The notes under the pieces: model-generated | Database searches by the model: none | What the model was told of the DNA's origin: nothing | The model's input: the letters and a program-made list of their open reading frames with translations, nothing else | Program-made: the position numbers and the translations under genes | Origin: G020354785 sp964521285 | GTDB taxonomy: Bacteria > Bacteroidota > Bacteroidia > Bacteroidales > UBA10428 | DNA length: 13,351 nt | Assembly: GCA_964521285.1 (NCBI GenBank) | Contig: CAZFQS010000050.1 | Location: 1 to 13,351, forward strand | Direction: 5' to 3' | Part shown: in pieces, positions 1 through 7,544 of the stretch | How positions within the stretch are numbered: position 1 is the first letter of the stretch | How the letters are laid out: each line of letters begins with the position of its first letter

Positions 1-2
1 GT

Positions 3-1079
3 AATGGAGAAACCCTGAAAACCATCGCTGTATTAAACATTGATACTAAAGATCTATCTCTTGATCCGGTCGCTATGGGTAATTTAGTGCGTCTTGAACT
101 GGAAAAGACCAAGGTTAACAATGTTATGGACAAATATGAAGTTGCATACATTGTAGAAAAAGAAGGATTGGACATTAGTAATTGCTATGGGAAAAGCTGC
201 CTTCTGGAAATAGCTGAATCCCTGAAAGTAGATAAAATATTAACCGGATATGCAGAACGCTTTGGAGATAAGATTATCATTAACTTAAGGTTAATTGATA
301 TCGAATCATCTTTGATGGAAAAATCGGATGTAACTGAATATCAAAACATCCCGGAAGAAATTCAGATAATGGTTGAGATTTCGGTCAAAAAGCTTTTAGG
401 TTTGGAAATTGATCCTAATCTGGTTAATCTTTTAGTGAATTATGAAGACCCTATTGTTAGTACAAGAACTAATCTAAGATTAAATGGTCCCAGGATGGGT
501 GTTGCTTATATAACAGGTGACAAAGCTGAGAGGATCATGGCCCCAAAAAGTCAGGGAGGTTATGATGGTTATCCATATTTAAGCCAGATTGGATATCAAT
601 ATGAAGTTCAGTATTTAAGTGCAGGTAATTTTCAGGCTCTTGTTGAATTTTTAGTAGTGCTTAGCGGTTTAGACCAGCAATTTTTCAATCCTAATATTGT
701 CTTTATGAATGGATTTAGGGTTGGTAAAAGTGGATGGGAAATAGCATTTGGTCCTTCCCTTAGTTTGAGACAAGCCGCAAAGGGATTCTACGATAAAGGC
801 GGGCTTATGGGAGGTGAAAATGGTGAATGGTACCTGGAAGAAAAATGGACTGAAACCTCCGAGGATGAAAATACAAATCCCTATGAGATTGAAGAACAAT
901 TAGATAGAAGGGGAGACATAGCTCTTCGTGCCGGTTGGATATGGGCTGTTGGCAGAACCTTTAAATCAGGTTATCTGAATATACCTGTTAATGTCTATGT
1001 AAGTCCTGATAAAGAAGGATGGTATATTGGACTTTCCATTGGCTTTAATGTCAGTAGAACAAGAAGATTACAAGATTAG
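3..1079 (+). CDS. CsgG/DUF2380-like envelope protein, 5' end cut by window edge
   Basis: The frame is open from the left edge (first full codon at 3), so the ATG at 75 is an internal methionine and the true start lies outside the window. The visible protein has 358 residues. Its N-terminal part reads as IAVLNID, then a variable helix, a short Cys-x4-Cys segment (codons at 183 and 198), 'KVDKILTGY' and 'INLRLIDIESS'. That order is typical of the CsgG/DUF2380-type alpha/beta domain found in many predicted periplasmic or lipoprotein components of Bacteroidota and Fibrobacterota. The second half (from about 470) is rich in alternating hydrophobic/aromatic strands and ends in 'GLSIGFNVS', which suggests an outer-membrane or beta-rich domain; this part I infer only. 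The cellular role is unknown. The signal peptide would lie upstream of the window. Confidence 0.72.
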   Translation, partial: NGETLKTIAVLNIDTKDLSLDPVAMGNLVRLELEKTKVNNVMDKYEVAYIVEKEGLDISNCYGKSCLLEIAESLKVDKILTGYAERFGDKIIINLRLIDIESSLMEKSDVTEYQNIPEEIQIMVEISVKKLLGLEIDPNLVNLLVNYEDPIVSTRTNLRLNGPRMGVAYITGDKAERIMAPKSQGGYDGYPYLSQIGYQYEVQYLSAGNFQALVEFLVVLSGLDQQFFNPNIVFMNGFRVGKSGWEIAFGPSLSLRQAAKGFYDKGGLMGGENGEWYLEEKWTETSEDENTNPYEIEEQLDRRGDIALRAGWIWAVGRTFKSGYLNIPVNVYVSPDKEGWYIGLSIGFNVSRTRRLQD

Positions 1080-1083
1080 AAAT

Positions 1084-1106
1084 TTAAGGACTGTTTTATT
1101 CCTTAA
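1084..1106 (+). terminator. weak hairpin after the CsgG-like gene
   Basis: TTAAGGA (1084-1090) and TCCTTAA (1100-1106) form a 7-bp stem with a 9-nt loop five nt after the stop codon. There is no clear T-tract behind it, so it may be a weak terminator or chance. The rest of the 135-nt gap to the next gene holds only a small CTAGT/ACTAG hairpin (1154-1167), and I see no convincing promoter. Confidence 0.25.
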
Positions 1107-1214
1107 TCAGTGACATTTTGGACATAAGTATCCTTAAAAGATGTTTTTTCTTTCTAGTAAAGACTAGCTCTTTGGGCTCTCTGATTTTATCAACAGGCTT
1201 TTAAATCAAACACA

Positions 1215-3038
1215 ATGCTTTTATTCATAAAAATATCGACATTACATGGTGGTCAGTATTATGATTTGTTTTATGTTCTCGCCATAATGTTTTCTCTAAT
1301 TGCTTTGATTATTGCAGGTAAGAAGCGTAATTATCCGATGATTCCGTGGATGCTCTCTCTTTTAATGATTCTATTGTTTTTAATTCTTGGGACTAAAATC
1401 TTTACCTTATCTCCCGGGCAATGGAGTGAGTTTCTTCAAAACGGTAAAATTCCTGCTCACACAGGAAGGACAATTCTTGGGGGTATTGCCGGATGCATGG
1501 TGGGATTATTTATTTCACGCCTCTGGTTTGGATTTAAGAATGACGTACTGGATATCTTTTCCTATGTTTTCCCTGTTGCAATGGCTATACAAAGAGTGGG
1601 TTGTTTATTTGTTGGTTGTTGTTTTGGTACACCTTCAAATGTTCCATGGGCGGTAGTTTATCCCCGGTATACTCACGCTCACGCAGCTCATGTAAACAGC
1701 GGGCTTCTTGATTATTATTCCCCATATTCATTACCTGTCCACCCTAACCCGCTTTATCAAATCCTTGCCTGTATTATAATATTGATCCTCCTTTACTATA
1801 TTTTTCGAAAACGGATACGCGTTGCAGGAAACCTGTTTCTTGTCTCCATAACACTTTATTTGATTTCCCGGGTTATTACCGAATTTTTCAGAGATGCTTC
1901 CAGTAATGGTTATGCCGGAAATATAGTATTCGGACTAAAAATAGTTCAATGGATTTTGATAGTAATAGCAATTGGATTATGCATATTTGTTCTAGTCCGT
2001 GAAAAGAGAGGAAAGTACAAAGTTGTTCAATACCAGGTAAGAAATTCTGAAAAGAGAAATGCCCTGTTTTTCTTTATATTATTTGTTTTGATTTTATCTA
2101 TCTGGAAGTGGCTTCCGTCTATAGAGCATATACATATTTTCTCAGTGTCATTAGCATTAGGAGGATTCTCCCTGGCACATGGCTTTAAGAAGTTAACGGC
2201 AGGTAAATGGCAATGGTCAATGATTTTATTAATGCCGTTATCTCTATTTTTAGTCAGTTGGGCAGAGAATGATACACTCAGCACTGAAAATGATAAAAAG
2301 GATTTCATATCCATTGGAATAGGATATATAGGGGGTAAGTATGATTATAGCTACTCTCATTGCCCAAGTGGTGACTGCTGTAACGGTCCGGTTGAATATC
2401 ACAATTGCAAGGCGCATTATAATGTTTATGGTGCCGGATTCTCAAATACGCATTTTACCGAAAAGGGAAGAGCATTACTTTTCGGAGTGAATTTTTCATA
2501 TGGCACTCAGTATGAAAGAGATTCAATATCTAATTCAAATAATGAAAGAGTGGTTATTACCGATAAAACTTCTAATATTTACGGATTAAATCCAAGATTA
2601 ACATACGGAGATAAATATCTTGGTTTTGGTTTAGGGATTCATGTAGGGTCTTATCAGTTTGATCATTCATATAGCTTTTGCCCACAGTTAGAGCTTCGCG
2701 TTGGTCCTCCAGAGTATTTTTATATTTCAGGAAAATTAGGAGAACAGTTTCCCGGGTTAACTGGCAGGATCCCTATTAAATATGAATTGGGTTCGGGATT
2801 TGGATCAGATGATTTTATTTTACGGGCAGGCTTACAATCGAGGTATCCCTCTGTTTTGGAGTTAATGAACCCCTATGGTTTTTTCATCCAACCTTCAATA
2901 AGTCTTTTTAAGAATCAATTAACTCTTGAAGGATATTATGCTTTTTTTCCTGCTAGATTTTATGATCCTACATATGATGAGCCTCAAGAGTACGATAAAT
3001 TCGGAATAAATATCTGGTGGAATATACCTGTGAAATAA
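1215..3038 (+). CDS. Lgt-like membrane protein fused to a beta-rich C-terminal domain
   Basis: 607 residues; canonical Lgt is roughly 260-300. Residues ~15-262 match the prolipoprotein diacylglyceryl transferase fold: several membrane helices, 'GRTILGG' (84-90), 'QRVGCLFVGC' (126-135), 'VHPNPLYQ' (175-182) and 'SRVITEFFR' (218-226). By my alignment to E. coli Lgt, R143 and R239 are kept (R127, R219), but H103 becomes L88, N146 becomes C130 and E151 becomes C135. Canonical lipoprotein modification is therefore unlikely; many PF01790 paralogues share such changes. Further helices lie at ~282-300 and ~336-350. From ~363 the chain is beta-rich and soluble-looking or barrel-like ('FISIGIGYIGG', 'LLFGVNFSYG', 'YLGFGLGIHVG'), with cysteines at 383, 388, 389, 398 and 489. 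The helix at 336-350 resembles a signal peptide, as if a secreted protein had been appended. The start is the first ATG before the hydrophobic N-terminus; there is no Shine-Dalgarno. The actual reaction is unknown. Confidence 0.75.
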   Translation: MLLFIKISTLHGGQYYDLFYVLAIMFSLIALIIAGKKRNYPMIPWMLSLLMILLFLILGTKIFTLSPGQWSEFLQNGKIPAHTGRTILGGIAGCMVGLFISRLWFGFKNDVLDIFSYVFPVAMAIQRVGCLFVGCCFGTPSNVPWAVVYPRYTHAHAAHVNSGLLDYYSPYSLPVHPNPLYQILACIIILILLYYIFRKRIRVAGNLFLVSITLYLISRVITEFFRDASSNGYAGNIVFGLKIVQWILIVIAIGLCIFVLVREKRGKYKVVQYQVRNSEKRNALFFFILFVLILSIWKWLPSIEHIHIFSVSLALGGFSLAHGFKKLTAGKWQWSMILLMPLSLFLVSWAENDTLSTENDKKDFISIGIGYIGGKYDYSYSHCPSGDCCNGPVEYHNCKAHYNVYGAGFSNTHFTEKGRALLFGVNFSYGTQYERDSISNSNNERVVITDKTSNIYGLNPRLTYGDKYLGFGLGIHVGSYQFDHSYSFCPQLELRVGPPEYFYISGKLGEQFPGLTGRIPIKYELGSGFGSDDFILRAGLQSRYPSVLELMNPYGFFIQPSISLFKNQLTLEGYYAFFPARFYDPTYDEPQEYDKFGINIWWNIPVK

Positions 3039-3120
3039 TATGGTTTATTTTCAAAAACTATATCTGGATGATTAACAGAATTAAGTATACAACAGTCTTA
3101 CGTAACAGAAAATTGCTAAT

Positions 3121-3242
3121 ATGGCGGGTGACAGGGAAAATTTCGCGTTGGTGCAAAATAATATGGTCGTTTTCACTTGACCTGGTTCGCGGCTCCGAAA
3201 CCCGCCATTACTTATATGCTAAAATGCTTGTGCATAGTAATT
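3121..3242. repeat. palindromic intergenic element, left
   Basis: ATGGCGGGT (3121-3129) is the exact inverse of ACCCGCCAT (3200-3208), giving a 9-bp stem around ~70 nt that is GC-richer than its surroundings. Immediately to its right, 3209-3242 is the inverse of 3871-3900, on the far side of the next gene: the outer 10-11 nt and inner 14 nt match, with a small internal gap. This second part is itself partly palindromic (TATGC ... GCATA, 3215-3236). From memory, similar 'GCGGCTCC..AACCCGCCA..CTTATATGC' strings recur between genes in Bacteroidota, but I cannot check that here. A 76-codon frame over this stretch has no features of a gene. Confidence 0.6.
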
Positions 3243-3280
3243 TTTAAAGACAATTTTTAACCAATTAAATTATTAAAAAA

Positions 3281-3856
3281 ATGAAAAAAATTATTGTTAT
3301 AGGATTATTAACCTTCGCTATGTCAGGGTTAATTCGTTCACAAATGACGTTTACAGTCAAGCCAGGATTAAATCTTAATAGTGCTAATATTGGTGTCAAA
3401 TCTGAAAAATTTTCACCATACTTTGGAATACAATTCTTAAATATTAATAGTAAGTATAAGGATAATGATGAATATGAGCCTGAAGACAGGAAAATAAAAA
3501 CACATATTTATATGCCTTATCTGGGATTTAAAGCATATTTATTTGACAAGGACCCATTGAAAGGATCAATTGTCGCGACAGTTTTTAAACCTGTTATATC
3601 CGGGAAGGAGATAAACGATGGTGAAGAAGATGAATCGTACAAGGAAGACTTGAAGAACTTAAAAATATGGGGAGGAGAAATTGGATTTTGTTCAGAATAT
3701 TTTTTTAATGAACATTTCAGTATTGGTGGAGAATTTGGATTTAGACTAGCCTTTTATAAGGATAAGTATGAATCTGAATACAGCAATTATTCATATGACG
3801 AGGATTTAAACTTAAATATGACTTATGTTTCAGGTTCAATGAACTTCTATTTTTAA
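3281..3856 (+). CDS. small outer-membrane beta-barrel (porin-family-like) protein
   Basis: 191 residues. The start is the ATG directly in front of a clean signal peptide (MKKIIVIGLLTFAMSGLIRSQ) with probable cleavage after SQ or nearby; the leader is A/T-rich with an A7 run next to the ATG, as is usual in Bacteroidota. The mature part has alternating strands and ends in 'YVSGSMNFYF', a terminal aromatic typical of barrel proteins recognised by the BAM machinery. 'FTVKPGLNLNSANIG' near the N-terminus fits the beginning of small OmpA/porin-type barrels ('PF13568-like'). Loops are rich in Asp, Glu, Lys and Tyr. Ligand and function are unknown. The gene stands alone, 242 nt after the Lgt-like gene and 150 nt before the DUF819 gene, and is bracketed by inverted intergenic repeats (3209-3242 and 3871-3900). 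Confidence 0.75.
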   Translation: MKKIIVIGLLTFAMSGLIRSQMTFTVKPGLNLNSANIGVKSEKFSPYFGIQFLNINSKYKDNDEYEPEDRKIKTHIYMPYLGFKAYLFDKDPLKGSIVATVFKPVISGKEINDGEEDESYKEDLKNLKIWGGEIGFCSEYFFNEHFSIGGEFGFRLAFYKDKYESEYSNYSYDEDLNLNMTYVSGSMNFYF

Positions 3857-3870
3857 CCTTTTACGCTAAT

Positions 3871-3900
3871 AATTACTATGCACAGCATGGCATATAAGTA
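3871..3900. repeat. palindromic intergenic element, right (inverse of 3209-3242)
   Basis: Read on the - strand, this 30-nt block repeats 3209-3242 with about four bases missing in the middle: the first 14 nt (AATTACTATGCACA) and the last 11 (GCATATAAGTA) are exact. It starts 14 nt after the stop of the small barrel gene. It could act as a bidirectional terminator or be the end of a small module. Further right, TTAATAG occurs three times (3921, 3971, 3991) before the next gene; I cannot assign it a role. Confidence 0.6.
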
Positions 3901-4006
3901 GTAACAGTAATTAGAGTTTATTAATAGTAAATTCTTTTACTGGGTATAGACGAAAAAAAATCAGTTAGAATTAATAGCTTTATATATTAATTAATAGTAA
4001 GGAAAG

Positions 4007-5140
4007 ATGATTAGTAAGCTGCTGCAATTAACTTTCATTATACTGTTTCCTGCACTCACAATTTATTTAGAGAAACATTATAAAATCTTTAAACTTTTAA
4101 GCCCGATATTACTATGCTATATTGTGGGTATTATATCTGCAAATATTCCTTTTATTACACTGGACAAGAAGATGCTTTCATTAATCACAGAGGTAAGCAT
4201 TAGCCTGGTTATACCGCTCTTATTATTTTCGTCCAATTTTATCAAATGGCTGAAGCAGGCGAAAAAAGCAATACTTTCCTTTTTTCTGGGTGTAACAGGA
4301 GTTATTATCAGTGCAATCCTGGCCTATTTTTTATTCAGAACCCAAATTGAAGAATCCCGCCAGGCATCGGCAATGATGATCGGAGTTTATACAGGCGGAA
4401 CATTTAATATGAGTGCCATAGGTATAGCATTAGAGGTCAAAAAAGAATTATTTATTCTTCTTAATAGTGCCGATATTTTTTTTAGCGGAATTTATTTTAT
4501 TTTTCTTATTACAGTGGCTCAAAGGTTTCTACTAATGTTTCTCCCTGAATATAAAAGTGTGGAAGGAGTAATAGTTGATGATAATGTAAACGAACTGGTT
4601 TTTAGACGGTTATCCCTGGCAAAAAAAATAAAATTAATCCTGATATCATTTTTACTTGCTGTTTTCATAGTGGTAATCGCAGTCTGTATTTCATGGATAA
4701 TAAAAAAAGATATAGTTGCACCAATTGTTATACTTGTGATAACAACACTTGGAATTGCATTCTCATTTAACAGCAAAGTCCAGAAGCTTAAAGGAGCATA
4801 TGAATCAGCTGAATATTTACTGCTAGTATTTGCAGTAGCTATGGGTGGAATGGCTGACTTTTCAGAACTGATTAAAGCAAGTTCAGAAATCTTTTATTTC
4901 TGCGGAGTGGTAGTAATTTGTTCTGTTGTCCTTCATTACCTGTTGGCTGCAATTTTTCGAATAGATACAGATACTGTTATTATAACATCAACAGCTGCTA
5001 TTTTTGGCCCGGCTTTTATCGGACCGGTAGCAAAAGGAATTAATAACAGGGAGGTTATTGTTTCAGGAATAACTATGGGTCTGGTTGGTAATGCCGTAGG
5101 CAATTATTTGGGTTTGGCAGTAGCCTGGATATTGAAATAA
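4007..5140 (+). CDS. DUF819 family integral membrane protein
   Basis: 377 residues, close to the usual family length of ~380-420. About ten hydrophobic helices run from residue 5 to the C-terminus. Family hallmarks: 'GVYTGGTFNMSAIG' (126-139), which matches the conserved 'GxYxGGTxNxxAI' motif, and a C-terminal Gly/Ala-rich half, 'FGPAFIGPVAKG' followed by 'GLVGNAVGNYLG'. The fold is related to inverted-repeat secondary transporters; the substrate is not known, so I give no symbol. The start is the first ATG of the frame, with AAGGA just 3 nt upstream, poorly spaced for a Shine-Dalgarno. It appears to be transcribed alone, with a candidate terminator at 5191-5211. Confidence 0.85.
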   Translation: MISKLLQLTFIILFPALTIYLEKHYKIFKLLSPILLCYIVGIISANIPFITLDKKMLSLITEVSISLVIPLLLFSSNFIKWLKQAKKAILSFFLGVTGVIISAILAYFLFRTQIEESRQASAMMIGVYTGGTFNMSAIGIALEVKKELFILLNSADIFFSGIYFIFLITVAQRFLLMFLPEYKSVEGVIVDDNVNELVFRRLSLAKKIKLILISFLLAVFIVVIAVCISWIIKKDIVAPIVILVITTLGIAFSFNSKVQKLKGAYESAEYLLLVFAVAMGGMADFSELIKASSEIFYFCGVVVICSVVLHYLLAAIFRIDTDTVIITSTAAIFGPAFIGPVAKGINNREVIVSGITMGLVGNAVGNYLGLAVAWILK

Positions 5141-5190
5141 TGGATAAAATAGATTTAAATTATTGATATGATTTATAAAAGGGCAGAATT

Positions 5191-5211
5191 ACCGGCCTAT
5201 TGTGGCCCGGT
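5191..5211 (+). terminator. GC-rich hairpin after the DUF819 gene
   Basis: ACCGGCC (5191-5197) pairs with GGCCCGGT (5204-5211) with a single bulged C and a 6-nt loop. It lies 51 nt after the stop codon and is followed by a short T-rich stretch (TTTG). The stem is the only GC-rich piece in an AT-rich gap, which favours a terminator, but the T-tract is poor. Confidence 0.4.
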
Positions 5212-5233
5212 TTGTAAATAAAGGGAAAACAAT

Positions 5234-6361
5234 ATGAAGGTGAAGCAAAGAGAAATAGCCAAATACCATAAGCTACAGGTTCAAGTTGAACAGGAGCCTA
5301 GTCAGGATATTATTAATCATTTAAAAAATACTGTTATTGGTACTCCGGGCCGTTTATTATATAGACTTACAGGTATTGAGAAAAAGATCAAATCACTGGG
5401 AACATGTTATTTTTTGGTATTAAGAAAGTTAAGCAGATTGATTGGGACGATGGGATTTGTCCGCCGTACCACTTACAGCAAAGAAAATTCATATAGCTCA
5501 TGGTATATGCGGTATTTTTCCATCAGGGCACCATTACGTACTAAAATTCATAAAAAGGAAGACTATGAAAATAAACTCTCATCAGGGGATAATATAATTA
5601 AAGATTCTATCAAAGACTATTTTTATGAACCCAATCGGTTGTTGGGTAAAATGTCAGATCCGAATCAAAAAACATACATCTATGCTTATATTGAGCGTGG
5701 GAACATAAGATCAAAAATATTTAGTGATCAGATGGATTTTCAGACAGTTCGCAGCTTCACTACTATTTTATTTAGCAGGGTTAATCCAAAGATTCATCCC
5801 GGGGTACAAAGGATAAAGGAAGAGGGAAAAACTGATATGCTTAAACTACTGAGAGGATTTTACAGAGGATTTAATATGTATACTGAACAGTACCTGTTTT
5901 ATGAAAACAATTATTACCTGTTAAAACTTAATAATGAAATAGTATCAGCAGTTCAGGCCAACCAGGAGATATGGGAAATTAAGAAAATACCTGGATTTAA
6001 GGGGAAAATATTGTTGGATATTATGCCGCGCATTCCCGGTGTAACGAAGATTTTTGATCCACAGAATTTCCGTTTTGCAGCTATAGAGGGAATCTACTAC
6101 AAAGAGGGCTATGAAAGCTATCTTATTCCTTTATTTGAGTCAATTTGTGCCCTGACAAAAACACATTTCGCTTTAATCTGGCTGGATACTGACAGTCCGC
6201 TTCTCAAAACTATTGATAAGCTCGGTTATCATGGACTATTTAGTAAATTTGTCAAACGGGTTGAAGTAGATATTATCATAAAGTTTATAAACTTCTCGGA
6301 AGCTGAGAAAGAATCTTTCCGGAATAATCCTGCATACCTGTCCTGTTTCGATATGACGTAA
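5234..6361 (+). CDS. uncharacterised protein, possible GNAT-like acyltransferase fold
   Basis: 375 residues, soluble, no signal peptide and no membrane helix. I do not recognise the family with certainty. Two stretches suggest an acyl-CoA N-acyltransferase (GNAT-like) fold: 'RLIGTMGFVRRTTY' followed by 'SWYMRYFSIRAPLR' (68-102), which looks like strands beta2-beta4 of a GNAT core with a 'RYFS' strand and an R/K-rich phosphate-binding turn; and 'HFALIWLDTDSPLL' then 'LGYHG' (311-335), resembling the late 'neighbours change, then kinked strand' region. The middle section (~120-300) is longer than in small GNATs. The start ATG is preceded by AAAGG about ten nt upstream. It stands 93 nt after the DUF819 gene, separated by a hairpin, so is probably an independent unit. 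An alternative is a Bacteroidota-specific family of unknown fold. Confidence 0.6.
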   Translation: MKVKQREIAKYHKLQVQVEQEPSQDIINHLKNTVIGTPGRLLYRLTGIEKKIKSLGTCYFLVLRKLSRLIGTMGFVRRTTYSKENSYSSWYMRYFSIRAPLRTKIHKKEDYENKLSSGDNIIKDSIKDYFYEPNRLLGKMSDPNQKTYIYAYIERGNIRSKIFSDQMDFQTVRSFTTILFSRVNPKIHPGVQRIKEEGKTDMLKLLRGFYRGFNMYTEQYLFYENNYYLLKLNNEIVSAVQANQEIWEIKKIPGFKGKILLDIMPRIPGVTKIFDPQNFRFAAIEGIYYKEGYESYLIPLFESICALTKTHFALIWLDTDSPLLKTIDKLGYHGLFSKFVKRVEVDIIIKFINFSEAEKESFRNNPAYLSCFDMT

Positions 6362-6439
6362 TGCAATAGAATTATACAACTGATTGTCAGGGATCTTATT
6401 AGTAAATTTTGTAAAAATTAAGTATTGCTATTTAATAAA

Positions 6440-6507
6440 TTATCGGGGCCGGGTGTTAAGAAATGCTCCGCTGGAGCATTTTAGCATAGAGCCAGGTTGC
6501 AGCGCTG
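6440..6507. repeat. intergenic palindromic element upstream of the caspase operon
   Basis: AAATGCTCC (6461-6469) and GGAGCATTT (6473-6481) make a perfect 9-bp stem with a GCT loop. CAGCGCTG (6500-6507) is an 8-nt perfect palindrome just beyond. The 14-mer at 6475-6488, read on the - strand, equals TATGCTAAAATGCT at 3215-3228, inside the left palindromic element. The stem runs into only four T's, so it may serve as a terminator for the preceding gene. The rest of the 245-nt gap (6362-6606) has no open frame of note. AATTTTTG at 6548-6555 is one mismatch from a -7 box but lacks a well-placed -33 element. Confidence 0.5.
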
Positions 6508-6606
6508 AAATTCAATTAAATTATTGTATGTCTTGATTTAATAGCAAAATTTTTGTAAATTTCGAACAAATAAGTAATTGATTATTAAATAAATAATTTC
6601 TCCTGT

Positions 6607-7542
6607 ATGAACATTATACCCAAAATTTTAGTTGTCTACACTATCAATCTTAACATATTAAATTCCATCAGAAAATTCCTTTTGAATATCTTGCTTTATA
6701 GTGTATTTTTCAATACTACAGGGCAGTTGACCGCTAAAATTTCACAGCCACAGCTGGCACTAATTAATGACAGTCTGATTATTAAGTATAATATCTTGGA
6801 TGCAACCCCGAAAGATAAGTTTAATATCTGGCTGGAAATTACTGACGATACTGGAGTAAAAATAAATGCTTTTACTTTTACAGGTGATATCGGAGATAGT
6901 GTAAAAGGAGGTTTAAATAAGGAGATTATTTGGGACTTATCAGCTGACAATATTATACTTAACAATAACATTAATGTTGAAATTATTGCTAAAAAGATAG
7001 TCGTACCCGAAATTGGTTCAGAAGAAGTGCATTTGTCTGAAATACCATCTGATCTAAGTAAGAAGGAAAATATTGAAGAAAAAAAGGAAATCCGTAAAGT
7101 TATTGAAGAACCAATAGTAACTGCTCCAAAAGTGAAAGTCGGAAAACATTTATTACAGTCTGCAATTCTCCCGGGATGGGGCTTAACAAAGCTTAGCAAG
7201 GGCAAACCTTACTGGCTTATTGGAGTAGCCGGAGCTGGATGTATAGCTTCATCCATTTACTTTAACAATCAGGCGTATTTAAATTATAATAAATATCTGG
7301 ATTCATATGATGAAGAAAAAATTGATACTTACTTTAACAATGCAAAAACACAGGATAATATTTCTAAAGCTTTTGCATTAACAGCTGTTGCAATATGGGT
7401 TACTGATTTGGCAATAGTAAATATTAAAGCAACTAGCATGAATAAATCTTATAGAAGGAACAGATTAAATGATATTTCAATTAGTTCTGGTATTAATTTA
7501 AACACAGAGATACCAATGTTATCATTGCACTTTAACTTTTAG
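6607..7542 (+). CDS. Ig-like domain membrane protein with DUF5683-like C-terminus
   Basis: 311 residues. The N-terminus (1-40) is a long, basic-then-hydrophobic leader ('FLLNILLYSVFF', 24-35) that acts as a signal peptide or anchor. Residues ~45-130 form a beta-sandwich-like domain: 'KFNIWLEITDDTG', 'FTGDIG' and 'LNKEIIWDLSAD', a pattern I know from Bacteroidota proteins near peptidases and FISUMP lipoproteins. A charged linker (138-178, rich in E and K) follows. The C-terminal part begins with 'LLQSAILPGWGLTKLSKGK' and two hydrophobic segments (~202-217 and ~256-273), resembling the DUF5683-type membrane domain. Function unknown; a scaffold or envelope partner is plausible. The stop is only 2 nt before the caspase start, so the two are almost certainly co-transcribed. 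No other in-frame ATG is available near the signal, so I keep this start. Confidence 0.72.
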   Translation: MNIIPKILVVYTINLNILNSIRKFLLNILLYSVFFNTTGQLTAKISQPQLALINDSLIIKYNILDATPKDKFNIWLEITDDTGVKINAFTFTGDIGDSVKGGLNKEIIWDLSADNIILNNNINVEIIAKKIVVPEIGSEEVHLSEIPSDLSKKENIEEKKEIRKVIEEPIVTAPKVKVGKHLLQSAILPGWGLTKLSKGKPYWLIGVAGAGCIASSIYFNNQAYLNYNKYLDSYDEEKIDTYFNNAKTQDNISKAFALTAVAIWVTDLAIVNIKATSMNKSYRRNRLNDISISSGINLNTEIPMLSLHFNF

Positions 7543-7544
7543 TT

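Noticed and set aside
75..77. ATG at 75 as the start of the CsgG-like gene
   Set aside because: The frame is open to the left edge and the residues before it (TIAVLNID) are the expected first strand of the domain.
3017..3247. 76-codon + strand frame after the Lgt-like gene
   Set aside because: It overlaps the end of that gene, covers the palindromic element, has no signal, domain or leader, and its composition looks non-coding.
3121..3900. Integron cassette with attC sites
   Set aside because: The palindromic shape is suggestive, but I find no RYYYAAC/GTTRRRY core pair and no integrase, and the two short ends face opposite ways. Kept only as an unexplained module.
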